Shown one piece after another: positions 43,079-52,721 of a DNA stretch of 64,000 nt. The stretch comes from Candidatus Poseidoniaceae archaeon. GTDB taxonomy: Archaea; Thermoplasmatota; Poseidoniia; Poseidoniales; Poseidoniaceae. The position numbers and the translations under genes were made by a program. Location of the stretch: positions 60,854-124,853 of the forward strand of contig JAPKCS010000002.1 of assembly GCA_028822845.1 (NCBI GenBank), written 5' to 3'. Positions within the stretch are counted from its first letter, which is position 1; every line of letters starts with the position of its first letter. The notes under the pieces were generated by a model. That model saw only the letters and a program-made list of their open reading frames with translations, did no database searches and was not told the origin of the DNA.

Positions 43079-43873
43079 ATGCTACAATTACAGGGAAAGA
43101 CAGCCTTTGTTTTCGGCGTTGCCAGCGAAGATTCCATTGCTTGGGCTATTTGCCAGCAATTAGCCGCTGCGGGAGTGACGCTTTACCTCGGATATCAGAA
43201 GCGTTTCATGAGTCGGGTTTTCCAACTCAAAGACAAACTCCCCGAGATCGGTGGATTTTACCCACTTGATGTGGCAGAGGACGCATCGACGAAGGAATTC
43301 TTTGACGCCTTTGCTGCTGAAAACCCCGGTTTGAAGGCAGATATTTTGATTCACGCCATCGGTTTTGCACCTCGGAGTTGCTTTGACCGTCCGATTCTCT
43401 TTGTCGAGAATGACGACATTAACACGGCCATGACCATTTCAGCAAACTCACTTCAACGCTGTTTGAAGCACGCCCTCCCTTACCTCAACCCGGGATCGTC
43501 AACCATCACCTTGACCTACGCTGCTTCGACTCGGTATGTTCCCAATTACGGAATCATGTCCATGGCCAAAGCAGCATTGGAGTGCTGGACGCGTGAACTC
43601 GCATGCCACCTTGGGCCCGAAGGGCATCGGGTGAACGCCATTTCCTCGGGCCCAATCCGGACCATCGCAGCTGGCGGGATACCGGGCTTTGATAAGATCC
43701 TTGAACACGTTGAAGCCAATGCTCCATTGCGCCGCAACGTCAACCAAGACGATGTAGCAGGTGCCACGCTTTGGCTTGCCAGCCCCTTAGCCAGCGGTGT
43801 CACAGGCCAATGCATCTACGTCGATGGTGGATATTCGATTACCATGGTGCCTCAAAGCATCATGAACCAATGA
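43079..43873 (+). CDS. fabI: Enoyl-ACP reductase (FabI type)
   Basis: 264 residues, SDR fold. LQGKTAFVFGVASEDSIAWAI is the FabI-type NAD(P)-binding start, ILIHAIGFAPRS the conserved central strand, YGIMSMAKAALECW holds the FabI catalytic Tyr and Lys in the Y-x6-K arrangement, and VNAISSGPIRTIAAGGIPGF is diagnostic for FabI. It reduces enoyl thioesters to saturated acyl thioesters. The megasynthase downstream has no recognisable enoyl-reductase domain, so FabI probably supplies this step in trans. 9 bp separate it from the megasynthase, whose ribosome binding site is GAGGTGAG. Bacterial in type. An inverted repeat precedes its start. Confidence 0.93.
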   Translation: MLQLQGKTAFVFGVASEDSIAWAICQQLAAAGVTLYLGYQKRFMSRVFQLKDKLPEIGGFYPLDVAEDASTKEFFDAFAAENPGLKADILIHAIGFAPRSCFDRPILFVENDDINTAMTISANSLQRCLKHALPYLNPGSSTITLTYAASTRYVPNYGIMSMAKAALECWTRELACHLGPEGHRVNAISSGPIRTIAAGGIPGFDKILEHVEANAPLRRNVNQDDVAGATLWLASPLASGVTGQCIYVDGGYSITMVPQSIMNQ

Positions 43874-43882
43874 GGTGAGATT

Positions 43883-46800
43883 ATGACATTGACAACAGCG
43901 GATGGAAAACCCTGCGAAGGTCTGGACCAAGGTCCATTTGAGCCGATCGCCGTTATTGGTTTGGCAGCATTGATGCCAGATGCACCAAGCATCGACGCCT
44001 TTTGGCAGAACATCATTGATTCCAAAGTCAGCATCAAGGAGATCCATGAAGGGCGTTGGCCGGGTCCAATCAATCATTTTTATCGAAAAGGAGGCCCTGG
44101 CGACAGCAAAGAGGGCTTTACCTATTCCAAAATAGGCGCTCTCGTCGACGGTTTCGAGTTTGATTGGCGCCGTTGGAGGCAACCACCGGGAACACTTCCA
44201 CAGATCGACCCATGCCAATTATGGGCGGTTTCTGTGGCTGCTGATGCCATTGAACAAGCAGGTTATGACGGCGATTCAAAGGACATCGATCGCACCCGCT
44301 GCGGCGTTGTCTTCGCAAATGCGCTCGGTGGAGAGAACAGGAACCTCTCCAACATTCGAGTGTGGTCAAACCACACAACAGAGCTGGCAAAGAAGCACGG
44401 CTTGGCAGAACAAAACGCTGAGGCATTCACCAATGAGTTGCTCGAAGGCACCCCCCGAGTTGATGAAGACACCATGCCGGGTGAATTAGCCAATGTGGTA
44501 TCCGGTCGCGTTGCCAACCTCCTCGATTTACAAGGCCCCAATCATGCAATGGATGCGGCTTGCGCATCGTCGATGGCGGCTGTGCTCGATGCATGCCGAT
44601 TGTTACAAACACGCCAAGTTGATCTCATGCTTGCCGGTGCAACAGACCGGACCATGGATCCTGCAACATTCTCTAAATTCAGCGCTATCGGTGCATTGTC
44701 ACCGACTCATTCCACGCCTTTCGATGCCGGTGCAAACGGCTTTGTGATGGGTGAAGGTGCTGGTGTTTTGCTGCTAAAGCGGCTGAGTGAAGCGATTGCA
44801 GATGGCGATGAAGTCCATGCGGTGATTCGTGGCATAGGCGGCTCTTCCGATGGACGCGGCAAAGGCATCACAGCCCCAAGCCAACGCGGTCAAGTTCAAG
44901 CCATTGCCCGGGCTTACAATCAGGCAGGTTATCCAGCCAGCACCGTTGAATTGGTCGAAGCGCACGGCACTTCAACCAAAGTTGGTGACGCTACCGAATT
45001 ATCCACCTTGTCCTTGCTTTGGGATGGATTCCCCGAAGGCGACCATGTAGCGGTTGGTTCCATTAAATCCCAAATCGGCCACCTCAAGGCTGCTGCTGGA
45101 ATTGCTGGGATCATGAAGAGCATCATGGCGCTCCATCACCGTACAATTCCTCCGTCTGCTGGATTTGTAACGCCGAATCCAACGGTTGAATGGGACAAAG
45201 TCCCCTTCTTCGTCCCGACTGAAGCACGCGATTGGCCACAACCAGAAGGGCATCCACGCCGCGCTGGAATTTCCGCCTTCGGTTTTGGTGGCACAAACTT
45301 CCACGTGGCCCTCGAAGGCTACGAGCCCGCCTATCACAGTGAATTAGCCGCTGTATGGGAGCGCAGATGGCAAGCCTATGCCGCCATTGAGACGACACCA
45401 CAAACCCCAACCTCGCCCTCCATTTTTGATGCATCAGCCAAACCAACCATGACCCACGACCAACTGAAGGCAATCGAAGGCGGCATGGTGTTGCTTTCTT
45501 CAGATTCGATGCCTGGACTCACAGCAGAGTTGGCAGCACTCTCGTTTTCTGGAGCAACGTTCGATGAAGATCCCAAGGGCGTTCGACTTTCTCGCGTTCT
45601 GTACGATGCTTCGACCAACTTTGATTCCAAGGCGCCCTTGCGAATGGCCATTATCGCTACGTCATGGGCTGAATTCACCAAGCGTTGCGCTCTGGCTACC
45701 AAAGCCATGGCCGATGAAGAAAAGTGGGGCTTTTTGCAAGCACAGGGGATTTTAATCACCAAGGATGCACCGCTTCATGCAAAGGCAAAAGTCGCCCATA
45801 TGTACCCTGGTCAAGGCAGTCAGTACGTCGGTATGACGCATGACCTCTACCAACGGTATGCTGCGGTTCAACAGGTTTGGGCTCAAGCCGACGAGACGAT
45901 GACAGAAGTTCTCGATGGTGAAACACTGTCTAGTTTTGTGCTTCGTTCGAACCTTTCGAAGGAAGAACAAGTCGAGGCCGAGCACAAACTGAAACAAACC
46001 GAGTACACTCAACCCGCCATGCTCACCGCTGACCTCGCCATCGAGCGAGCGCTCAACGATCATGGTCTCAAACCTGACATGGTCGCTGGCCATTCGCTCG
46101 GCGAATACGCTGCTTTGATGTCCGCTGGTATCCTTGACATGGACGGTGCACTGCGAGCTGCCGCCGCTCGAGGTACAGAAATGGGCGCTGTTGAAATCGA
46201 TGATAAGGGCCTCATGGCCAGCGTCGGTGCTCCATATTCTGAAGTTGAAACGATCATCAATTCCATCGATGGCTACGTCATTGCTGCCAACAAAAATTCA
46301 CCAAAGATGACCGTTATTGCCGGAGAAACCGCTCCAGTGAAAGCCGCTATGGCTGCCTTTGAAGAACAAGGATTCCAATGCATGTTGCTGGCAACCTCTC
46401 ACGCCTTCCATTCACGAATTGTCGCACCCGCAAATGAACCCCTTCGCCGCTTCCTTGAAGGGCTGGAAATCCGATGGCCGACCATCCCAATCACCGCCAA
46501 CGTCGATGGAGAGTTCTATCCAATGAACCCCTCCGATTCTGAAGATTTAGAGGCCTCAAAGGCTGCAATCCTCAGTAAATTAGCGTTGCAAATGGCGTCG
46601 TCTGTCGAATGGACCGCTCAGATTCAAACGATGTACGCGGCGGGAGCACGTGCCTTCATCGAAGTTGGACCGAAGCGGGCATTGAGCATGTTTGCGGTTC
46701 AAATCCTCGAAGATCAGCCGCACTTGCCAGTGATGACAAACCACCCAAAGCAAGGCGGTATCGCTACGTTCCTCACCGCACTTGCCACCATGGCACTGGC

Positions 46801-49800
46801 GGGCCGCCCCGTCAATTGGCCAGAACCCACTTCGCCTACGTTGACCGAAGCATTCCGTGCTGGACCCATCGAAGCGCACCGTGACACAGCGCCTTCGGCT
46901 GATTTGAAGACCCGTGCCCGGCCCTTGCCATCTTCTGCTAGCGCTGCACCAACCGCAAGCGTGCAGGTGGTTCACCAAGCACCGTCAGCACAACTTGATC
47001 CCGAAGTTGCTGCTCAACAGGCTAAGGACGCTTACCTCGGTGACCGCATTGCTGCTCTCACGAACTACCCCGCTCGATTCTGTCACGGCATGGTCAACCT
47101 TCGACTTGGCCTTGGCATGAGTGAAGACAACATTGCTGCGTTGTTCCAAACGCTCGCTGCTGAAACGGTCACCGACCCTGAGGTTGACGTCAGTGGCGCA
47201 GAAACGATTGCAGATGTGGCTCGATGGGTGACATCGCCACCGGTCTCATGGACGCCAAAGACATCGATGACTCGCGTTGCACAACATACCAATCCAATCA
47301 GCACCTCTGCACAGGGCCATGATCCAATGAGCCTTCGGCGAGCCGATCCATTTGTCATCACGGGAGTTTCACTGGGATTACCTGGTGGAGAGCGTGTGTT
47401 CGATGAAGACACATTCGAGCGCCTTGTTCGAGGTGAAACCTGTATTTCAGAAGTGACCGACGACTACAAGCAACGCTTGCTTGACAAGAACTTGGTTCGA
47501 CTCATCAAAGGACGGGACGGTTCAGTGAACATGGACCAAGCCACAGAGTTTGGCGATGTGCCACAACTTGCAGGTGTCAAGGGTGCCTTTGATCTTGCAG
47601 AAGAATTCGGTATCGATCCAAAAGTGATTTTGGCATGGGACATCACGACTCAACTCGGTATGGCTGCTGGACTTCTTGCTCTGCGTGACGCAGCGATTCC
47701 ATTGACGCCGGTTGAACAAATCGGAAAGGGCGGTCTTCGTCTGATTCGAAGCTGGCAAGTCCCCCAGCACACGCGAGACCGTACAGGCATCGTCTTTGCC
47801 TCGTGTTTCCCAGGATTCCAAATGGCGTTGAAGCATGCCAAAACCAACGGCGATGATGGCGAGGGACGGTTCGACCGCCGATACCTGTTCCAAACGCTGG
47901 CCATGGGCCATTCACAATTCGCTCAGTACTCGGGAATCCGAGGACCAAACACAATCATCAACCTTGCTTGCGCTTCTGCTACCGCTGCATTTGGCGTTGC
48001 TGAAGATTGGTTGAACTGTGACCGTGTTGACCGTGTGGTCATTATCTCGGCTGACGATGTCACCGGTGACGACATGTGGGAATGGATCGGTGGAGGCTTC
48101 GCTGCTTCTGGAGCTGCTGCGACCAACAATGTGGTTGAAGAAACCGCTCTACCGTTCGACCGACGCCGCAATGGCCTGATCCTCGGAATGGGCGCTGCTG
48201 CGTTTGTCATCGAACGAAATTCCGAAGCACAGGAACGTGGCGTGCAACCGATTGCAGAACTTCTTGGGGCAACAACAGCCAATTCCGCTTTCCATGGGAC
48301 GCGTCTCGATGTGGACCACGTCGCTGAAACAGTGGATAAGTTCGTGACTTCAATGGAGCGCCAATGGGGCCTCGACCGTCACGAAATCGCCCCAGACACC
48401 GTGTTCTTCTCGCATGAAACCTACACCCCCGCTCGTGGCGGTTCAGCCCAATCTGAAGTTCGCGCTCTTCGCGACACCTTCACCCACAGCACAGACAAAC
48501 TTGTCATTGCCAACACGAAGGGCTTCACAGGCCACCCAATGGCGGTTGGCATTGAAGATGCCAGCATGTTCCACGGCATGAAAACCGGGCGCATACCCCC
48601 GATTGCCAACCACAAAGAAACCGACCCTGAGTTGGGTGACCTCAACCTCTCAACCGGTGGCGACTATCCAAACCTGAAGTATGGTTTGCGATTTGCAGCC
48701 GGATTTGGTTCTCAAATGGCGCTCTCACTCGTCCGCCGTTGGCCGGTCCAAGGTGATCGAATTGATGGCGGGAAGTTCCTTGCATGGAACCGCCGATTGG
48801 CAGGTACCGATGATGTCGTGATGCGTTTACTCGATCAGAAGTTGGTCGCGTATGTCAATGGTGAAGAAAACCTCCACGGAGGAGTTCAAGGTGAACCATG
48901 GCCGATCACCGCACCGTTTGAGGGTAAACCATCCATCGCCCCAACACCGATTGCAGCGCCAAGCCCTCAACCCGTGGCTCAGCCTCAGGTTCAACCTCCG
49001 GCACCTACGCCGAAGGCAGCACCTGTTGCAGCGTCAGTTTCCGATGATGCAGATATTGTCACAACCGTCATCGATGTGGTTGTGAACCACACCGGTTATC
49101 CCGCAGATTTCGTCGAATTAGATCAAGATTTGGAAGGTGAACTTGGTATTGACACGGTCAAGCAAGCTGAAATTATGGCTGATATTCGCGATCGTTTCAA
49201 CCTACCAGTGGATGAAGAGTTCGTTCTTTCAGACTATCCAACGCTGAACCACATGATCGGCTACATCCAACGGATGAGCGGTGGAGATGCCTCAGTTGCA
49301 GTCCCTGCTCCCGTTGTTACCGCTCCAGCAGCACCGACGCCAACACCGCCACCAGCGGCTGCGCAAACCACTCCAGTTGTCGCTTCACCTGCCGCAGAGG
49401 TCGTTGATGATGAGCACCTTCGAACCACCGTGGTCGAAGTTGTGGTCACGCACACCGGTTATCCCGCAGATTTCATTGAATTGGACCAAGACCTTGAGGG
49501 TGAACTCGGCATTGATACGGTGAAACAAGCAGAAATCATGGCTGACATTCGGGATCGGTTTACTTTGCCTTTGGATGAAGATTTCGTTCTCTCAGACTAT
49601 CCGACCTTGAATCATATGATCGCTTACATTCAACGCATGCAGGGCGGGGCAGCATCACCAGTCTCTTCTCAAGCCCCAACGCCAACACCAACGCCAACCC
49701 CAACGCCGAAACTTCCAGCAGCACCGGCCGTGCCTTCACCTGTGGCGGCCACGACTGCTCAGCCTGATGGCGAAGTCGACGGCAAATTAGTCGAGATCGT

Positions 49801-52708
49801 TGTCAAGCACACGGGTTATCCGGCTGACTTTATTGAAATGGACCAAGACCTCGAAGGAGAACTTGGCATTGATACGGTCAAGCAAGCCGAAATCATGGGT
49901 GATGTACGAGAAATCTTCGACCTTCCATTGGATGAAGATTTTGTTCTCTCGGACCACCCAACCTTGAATCACTTCACCGCCTACATCGTTCGAATGAAGG
50001 GTGGCGTCGCATCAGCGCCTGTTCTGACTCAAGAGTCCACAGAAGTGGAACCTGCCGTTGTCCATCCGACAGGTTCGCATGTTGAATCACGTCGTTGGCA
50101 AATCGAAGTTGAGGCTGCACCAGGCGTAGGTGCTCCACTCGCACTGAGCGGTACTGCCGTTGTCACCGACGATGGCTGGGGCATTGCGGAATCGTTCTGC
50201 GAGCGCGTCGAAGCAGAGGGCATGGAAGCCATTCGCATCGGGTTCGAAAGTAACATCCGTGATATGTCGATGCAACAGGAAGGAAAGCGCACAGTGTACC
50301 GTGCCGACCCAGCCAATCCCGAACACATCGCTGCGGTATGCCAGGCATTGAGTGGCCACAACGTCACCGCCCTGCTCCACATGGCCCCTCTCAAGTTGGC
50401 AAGCGCTTCATGGTCTGAAGATGGCTTGCCTTCCTCACAGATCGCTTTGGCAGCGCAAGGATACTTCGCCTTGCTTCAAGGGCTTGATGCTCACTTTGCT
50501 ACCCTTAAGACCGGCGTTGTTGCTTCAGTCACCGCTTTGGATGGACGCCATGGCAACATCGGTGAACGTTTCAATGCGGTTCAGTGTGCTGCATCCGGTG
50601 TGACCAAATCCTATGCACTCGAACAACCACATCTTCGATGCCGGGCGCTCGACGTTCATCCTGAACTGATTTTAGATCCGGTTGAGGCTGCTGAGATGAT
50701 TTACAATGATGTGTTTAATTTGGCCGGCGAAATTGAAGTTGGACTTGATCGAGATTCACGGCGCTGGGCCCTTGTAGCCTTTGCCGAGGACCTTATTGAA
50801 GAACGAAAACCGCTGCTTGCTGATGACACTTGGCTCGTTTCTGGCGGTGGCTCTGGTGTCACTGCGGCGTCGATTATCGGCGTTGCAGAAGCCTCTCCAA
50901 ATGCTGGAGCACACTTTTCCTTGCTCGGTCGTTCCCGATTGATTGAGCAGACTGAGTCCTGGGTGACCTGGAATGAAGAGGAACTTGAAACTGAAAGGAT
51001 GTCGTTACGAGAACGCCTAACTTCCGCAAGTACATCTGGCAAGGTCACCATGGTTGAATGGAACGCTGCATGGCAGAAGTTCACCCGTAGCAGGGATGTT
51101 TATGTCACCCTGAATTCGATTCATAACACCGGTAACACGGCCTCCTACCACCCCGTTGACGTCATGGATCGAGAGGGTATGGAAGCTGTTGGTGCGGCGA
51201 TGGAACGTCCAATCACTGGTTTGGTGCATGGCGCTGGGCTTGAAGATTCGAAACTTGTTGCCGACAAGGATCCTGGCGTGTTCGACAAGGTCGTTCGTGT
51301 CAAGGTCGATGGCTGGCAATGCATGCTTGCTGCATGTGTTGCATCCGGTGCGGAAACACCCCGATTCGCTGCTTGCTTCACAAGCGTGGCAGGACGGTTC
51401 GGTAACGCTGGACAAACGGACTACGCCGCTGCTAACAGTGTTCTTGATGCTGAAATGGCTCGCTTGACTGCGGCTGGTATCTGCCGTGCTGTTGCGATTG
51501 GCTGGACTGGATGGCGCGATGTTGGCATGGCGACCCGTGGCTCGATTGAAGCCGTCTTCGCAGCAGCAGGCATCGACACGCTGTCTGTTGAGGAAGGTGT
51601 CACCATCTTTGTCGATGAAGCTCTTGCTGGTGGAAAGCGTCGAGTGATCGGTTGCGGTTCCCTCGGTTCAATGGACTCCTTCGACGCCTTCCGAGAAGCG
51701 CCTCTGCGACTTCCGGGTGAAATGGCAGCGATCATCGCTGACCCTGCTCGGTTCCCGTTTGTTGACAAGGTTCTCTCCTTCGAAGAAGAGCAATCCCTCG
51801 TGACTCAATCCACCCTCTCTGTTGCCGACCATCCATTCTTGAGCGATCACGCCATCGAAGGCGTGCCGTATCACCCTGGTGTGATGGCATTGGAAATGTT
51901 TGCTGAAACAGCCCTCCTGCTCCGTCCATCCACCTGCTTGGCCGGGTTTGAATCGGTTGAGTTTGGACTTCCTGTCAAGTTGCTAAAGGGCGCTATGACC
52001 GTTCGTATCCATGCGGAATTCGATCGGACAGAAAACGATCTGACCTGGGTCACATGCCGTCTCGTCTCTGATTTGACCAATTCGAAAGGGGAAATCTTTG
52101 GCGAACGGGAACATCACAAAGCCTCGGTTCGGTTGGTTGGAAAGTGCGATGATCTTCGTCCATTCCTCCAAGCAGAGGTTGAGGCCTTGCCCGATGTTGG
52201 TGTTCCTGCACCCGGGGAAGTTGTTGAATTACCTTCATTCATCTATCGACGGTACTTCCACGGTCCTCGCTTCCAATCCCACGGAGGCGTGCTCCGTGGT
52301 GTCGGCGATGCTTCAGCACCCGGTGCCGATGGTGTTGCCTTGATGCGTCACCAATTGCCTGCATCCGATCAGTTTGCTCACGAAGCAGATGGTGAAATTG
52401 TCTTGCTCGAGGCGCTTCCAATGCTCATTGAAGCAGGGTTCCAAAACGCTGGCTTGGTCGCGATGGAGAGCGAAGGTTTCTCCTCACTCCCCATCGGCAT
52501 TGAATGGTCGTCCATGCTCCGGGTCCCAGAACAAGATGAACAGCTTCGAATGCGGAGCATCAGGATCGCTGTTGAAGAGGCAGGTGTGACCGTTCACGAT
52601 GTTGTCATCGTCGGTGATGATAACGCTCCGGTTTTGGCCCTCAAAGGGTTGCGACTCAAGGGAATGGCTCCCGTATCGGATGAAGATGCCTTCACGCTTG
52701 ATCGATGA
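43883..52708 (+). CDS. Giant polyketide/PUFA-synthase-like megaenzyme KS-AT-KS-ACPx3-KR-DH
   Basis: 2,941 residues, 8.8 kb. KS1 about 20-480: DAACASS with Cys227, EAHGTST with His361, IGHLKA with His400. AT about 635-960: YPGQGSQ and GHSLGE with Ser738. A weak carrier-like stretch lies at about 1050-1125. KS2 about 1156-1630: NLACASAT with Cys1363, SHETYT with His1511, TGHPMAVG with His1551. ACP1-3 are at about 1726-1797, 1845-1920 and 1963-2040, joined by Pro/Ala/Thr linkers. KR about 2065-2600: GGGSGVTAAS, FTSVAGRFGN with Ser2501, TDYAAAN with Tyr2514. DH follows: SDHAIEGVPYHPG with His2656. Layout resembles PfaA (KS-AT-ACPn-KR-DH) with an extra KS. Predicted cytosolic; probably makes a fatty-acyl or polyketide chain. 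Flanked by fabI and a PPTase. All three ACPs have Thr in place of the modified Ser. Confidence 0.92.
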   Translation: MTLTTADGKPCEGLDQGPFEPIAVIGLAALMPDAPSIDAFWQNIIDSKVSIKEIHEGRWPGPINHFYRKGGPGDSKEGFTYSKIGALVDGFEFDWRRWRQPPGTLPQIDPCQLWAVSVAADAIEQAGYDGDSKDIDRTRCGVVFANALGGENRNLSNIRVWSNHTTELAKKHGLAEQNAEAFTNELLEGTPRVDEDTMPGELANVVSGRVANLLDLQGPNHAMDAACASSMAAVLDACRLLQTRQVDLMLAGATDRTMDPATFSKFSAIGALSPTHSTPFDAGANGFVMGEGAGVLLLKRLSEAIADGDEVHAVIRGIGGSSDGRGKGITAPSQRGQVQAIARAYNQAGYPASTVELVEAHGTSTKVGDATELSTLSLLWDGFPEGDHVAVGSIKSQIGHLKAAAGIAGIMKSIMALHHRTIPPSAGFVTPNPTVEWDKVPFFVPTEARDWPQPEGHPRRAGISAFGFGGTNFHVALEGYEPAYHSELAAVWERRWQAYAAIETTPQTPTSPSIFDASAKPTMTHDQLKAIEGGMVLLSSDSMPGLTAELAALSFSGATFDEDPKGVRLSRVLYDASTNFDSKAPLRMAIIATSWAEFTKRCALATKAMADEEKWGFLQAQGILITKDAPLHAKAKVAHMYPGQGSQYVGMTHDLYQRYAAVQQVWAQADETMTEVLDGETLSSFVLRSNLSKEEQVEAEHKLKQTEYTQPAMLTADLAIERALNDHGLKPDMVAGHSLGEYAALMSAGILDMDGALRAAAARGTEMGAVEIDDKGLMASVGAPYSEVETIINSIDGYVIAANKNSPKMTVIAGETAPVKAAMAAFEEQGFQCMLLATSHAFHSRIVAPANEPLRRFLEGLEIRWPTIPITANVDGEFYPMNPSDSEDLEASKAAILSKLALQMASSVEWTAQIQTMYAAGARAFIEVGPKRALSMFAVQILEDQPHLPVMTNHPKQGGIATFLTALATMALAGRPVNWPEPTSPTLTEAFRAGPIEAHRDTAPSADLKTRARPLPSSASAAPTASVQVVHQAPSAQLDPEVAAQQAKDAYLGDRIAALTNYPARFCHGMVNLRLGLGMSEDNIAALFQTLAAETVTDPEVDVSGAETIADVARWVTSPPVSWTPKTSMTRVAQHTNPISTSAQGHDPMSLRRADPFVITGVSLGLPGGERVFDEDTFERLVRGETCISEVTDDYKQRLLDKNLVRLIKGRDGSVNMDQATEFGDVPQLAGVKGAFDLAEEFGIDPKVILAWDITTQLGMAAGLLALRDAAIPLTPVEQIGKGGLRLIRSWQVPQHTRDRTGIVFASCFPGFQMALKHAKTNGDDGEGRFDRRYLFQTLAMGHSQFAQYSGIRGPNTIINLACASATAAFGVAEDWLNCDRVDRVVIISADDVTGDDMWEWIGGGFAASGAAATNNVVEETALPFDRRRNGLILGMGAAAFVIERNSEAQERGVQPIAELLGATTANSAFHGTRLDVDHVAETVDKFVTSMERQWGLDRHEIAPDTVFFSHETYTPARGGSAQSEVRALRDTFTHSTDKLVIANTKGFTGHPMAVGIEDASMFHGMKTGRIPPIANHKETDPELGDLNLSTGGDYPNLKYGLRFAAGFGSQMALSLVRRWPVQGDRIDGGKFLAWNRRLAGTDDVVMRLLDQKLVAYVNGEENLHGGVQGEPWPITAPFEGKPSIAPTPIAAPSPQPVAQPQVQPPAPTPKAAPVAASVSDDADIVTTVIDVVVNHTGYPADFVELDQDLEGELGIDTVKQAEIMADIRDRFNLPVDEEFVLSDYPTLNHMIGYIQRMSGGDASVAVPAPVVTAPAAPTPTPPPAAAQTTPVVASPAAEVVDDEHLRTTVVEVVVTHTGYPADFIELDQDLEGELGIDTVKQAEIMADIRDRFTLPLDEDFVLSDYPTLNHMIAYIQRMQGGAASPVSSQAPTPTPTPTPTPKLPAAPAVPSPVAATTAQPDGEVDGKLVEIVVKHTGYPADFIEMDQDLEGELGIDTVKQAEIMGDVREIFDLPLDEDFVLSDHPTLNHFTAYIVRMKGGVASAPVLTQESTEVEPAVVHPTGSHVESRRWQIEVEAAPGVGAPLALSGTAVVTDDGWGIAESFCERVEAEGMEAIRIGFESNIRDMSMQQEGKRTVYRADPANPEHIAAVCQALSGHNVTALLHMAPLKLASASWSEDGLPSSQIALAAQGYFALLQGLDAHFATLKTGVVASVTALDGRHGNIGERFNAVQCAASGVTKSYALEQPHLRCRALDVHPELILDPVEAAEMIYNDVFNLAGEIEVGLDRDSRRWALVAFAEDLIEERKPLLADDTWLVSGGGSGVTAASIIGVAEASPNAGAHFSLLGRSRLIEQTESWVTWNEEELETERMSLRERLTSASTSGKVTMVEWNAAWQKFTRSRDVYVTLNSIHNTGNTASYHPVDVMDREGMEAVGAAMERPITGLVHGAGLEDSKLVADKDPGVFDKVVRVKVDGWQCMLAACVASGAETPRFAACFTSVAGRFGNAGQTDYAAANSVLDAEMARLTAAGICRAVAIGWTGWRDVGMATRGSIEAVFAAAGIDTLSVEEGVTIFVDEALAGGKRRVIGCGSLGSMDSFDAFREAPLRLPGEMAAIIADPARFPFVDKVLSFEEEQSLVTQSTLSVADHPFLSDHAIEGVPYHPGVMALEMFAETALLLRPSTCLAGFESVEFGLPVKLLKGAMTVRIHAEFDRTENDLTWVTCRLVSDLTNSKGEIFGEREHHKASVRLVGKCDDLRPFLQAEVEALPDVGVPAPGEVVELPSFIYRRYFHGPRFQSHGGVLRGVGDASAPGADGVALMRHQLPASDQFAHEADGEIVLLEALPMLIEAGFQNAGLVAMESEGFSSLPIGIEWSSMLRVPEQDEQLRMRSIRIAVEEAGVTVHDVVIVGDDNAPVLALKGLRLKGMAPVSDEDAFTLDR
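49058..49990 (+). repeat. Three tandem carrier-domain repeats within the megasynthase gene
   Basis: Each copy carries HTGYPADF, MDQDLEGELGI-like and GIDTVKQAEIM motifs; Thr codons (ACG) are at 49154, 49517 and 49874, spaced 363 and 357 bases apart. DNA identity between copies is high, e.g. a shared CACACCGGTTATCCCGCAGA in copies 1 and 2. The linker before copy 3 contains a CCAACG/CCAACA-type hexamer run (about 49676-49710) encoding PTPTPTPTPTP. The repeats suggest recent duplication or gene conversion. Confidence 0.85.
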
Positions 52709-52721
52709 TGGAGGGGTAGGC

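Noticed and set aside
49670..49720. Short direct repeats in the megasynthase gene, possibly a CRISPR or satellite
   Set aside because: They are PT-rich linker codons inside an ORF with no regular spacers; a normal inter-domain linker.
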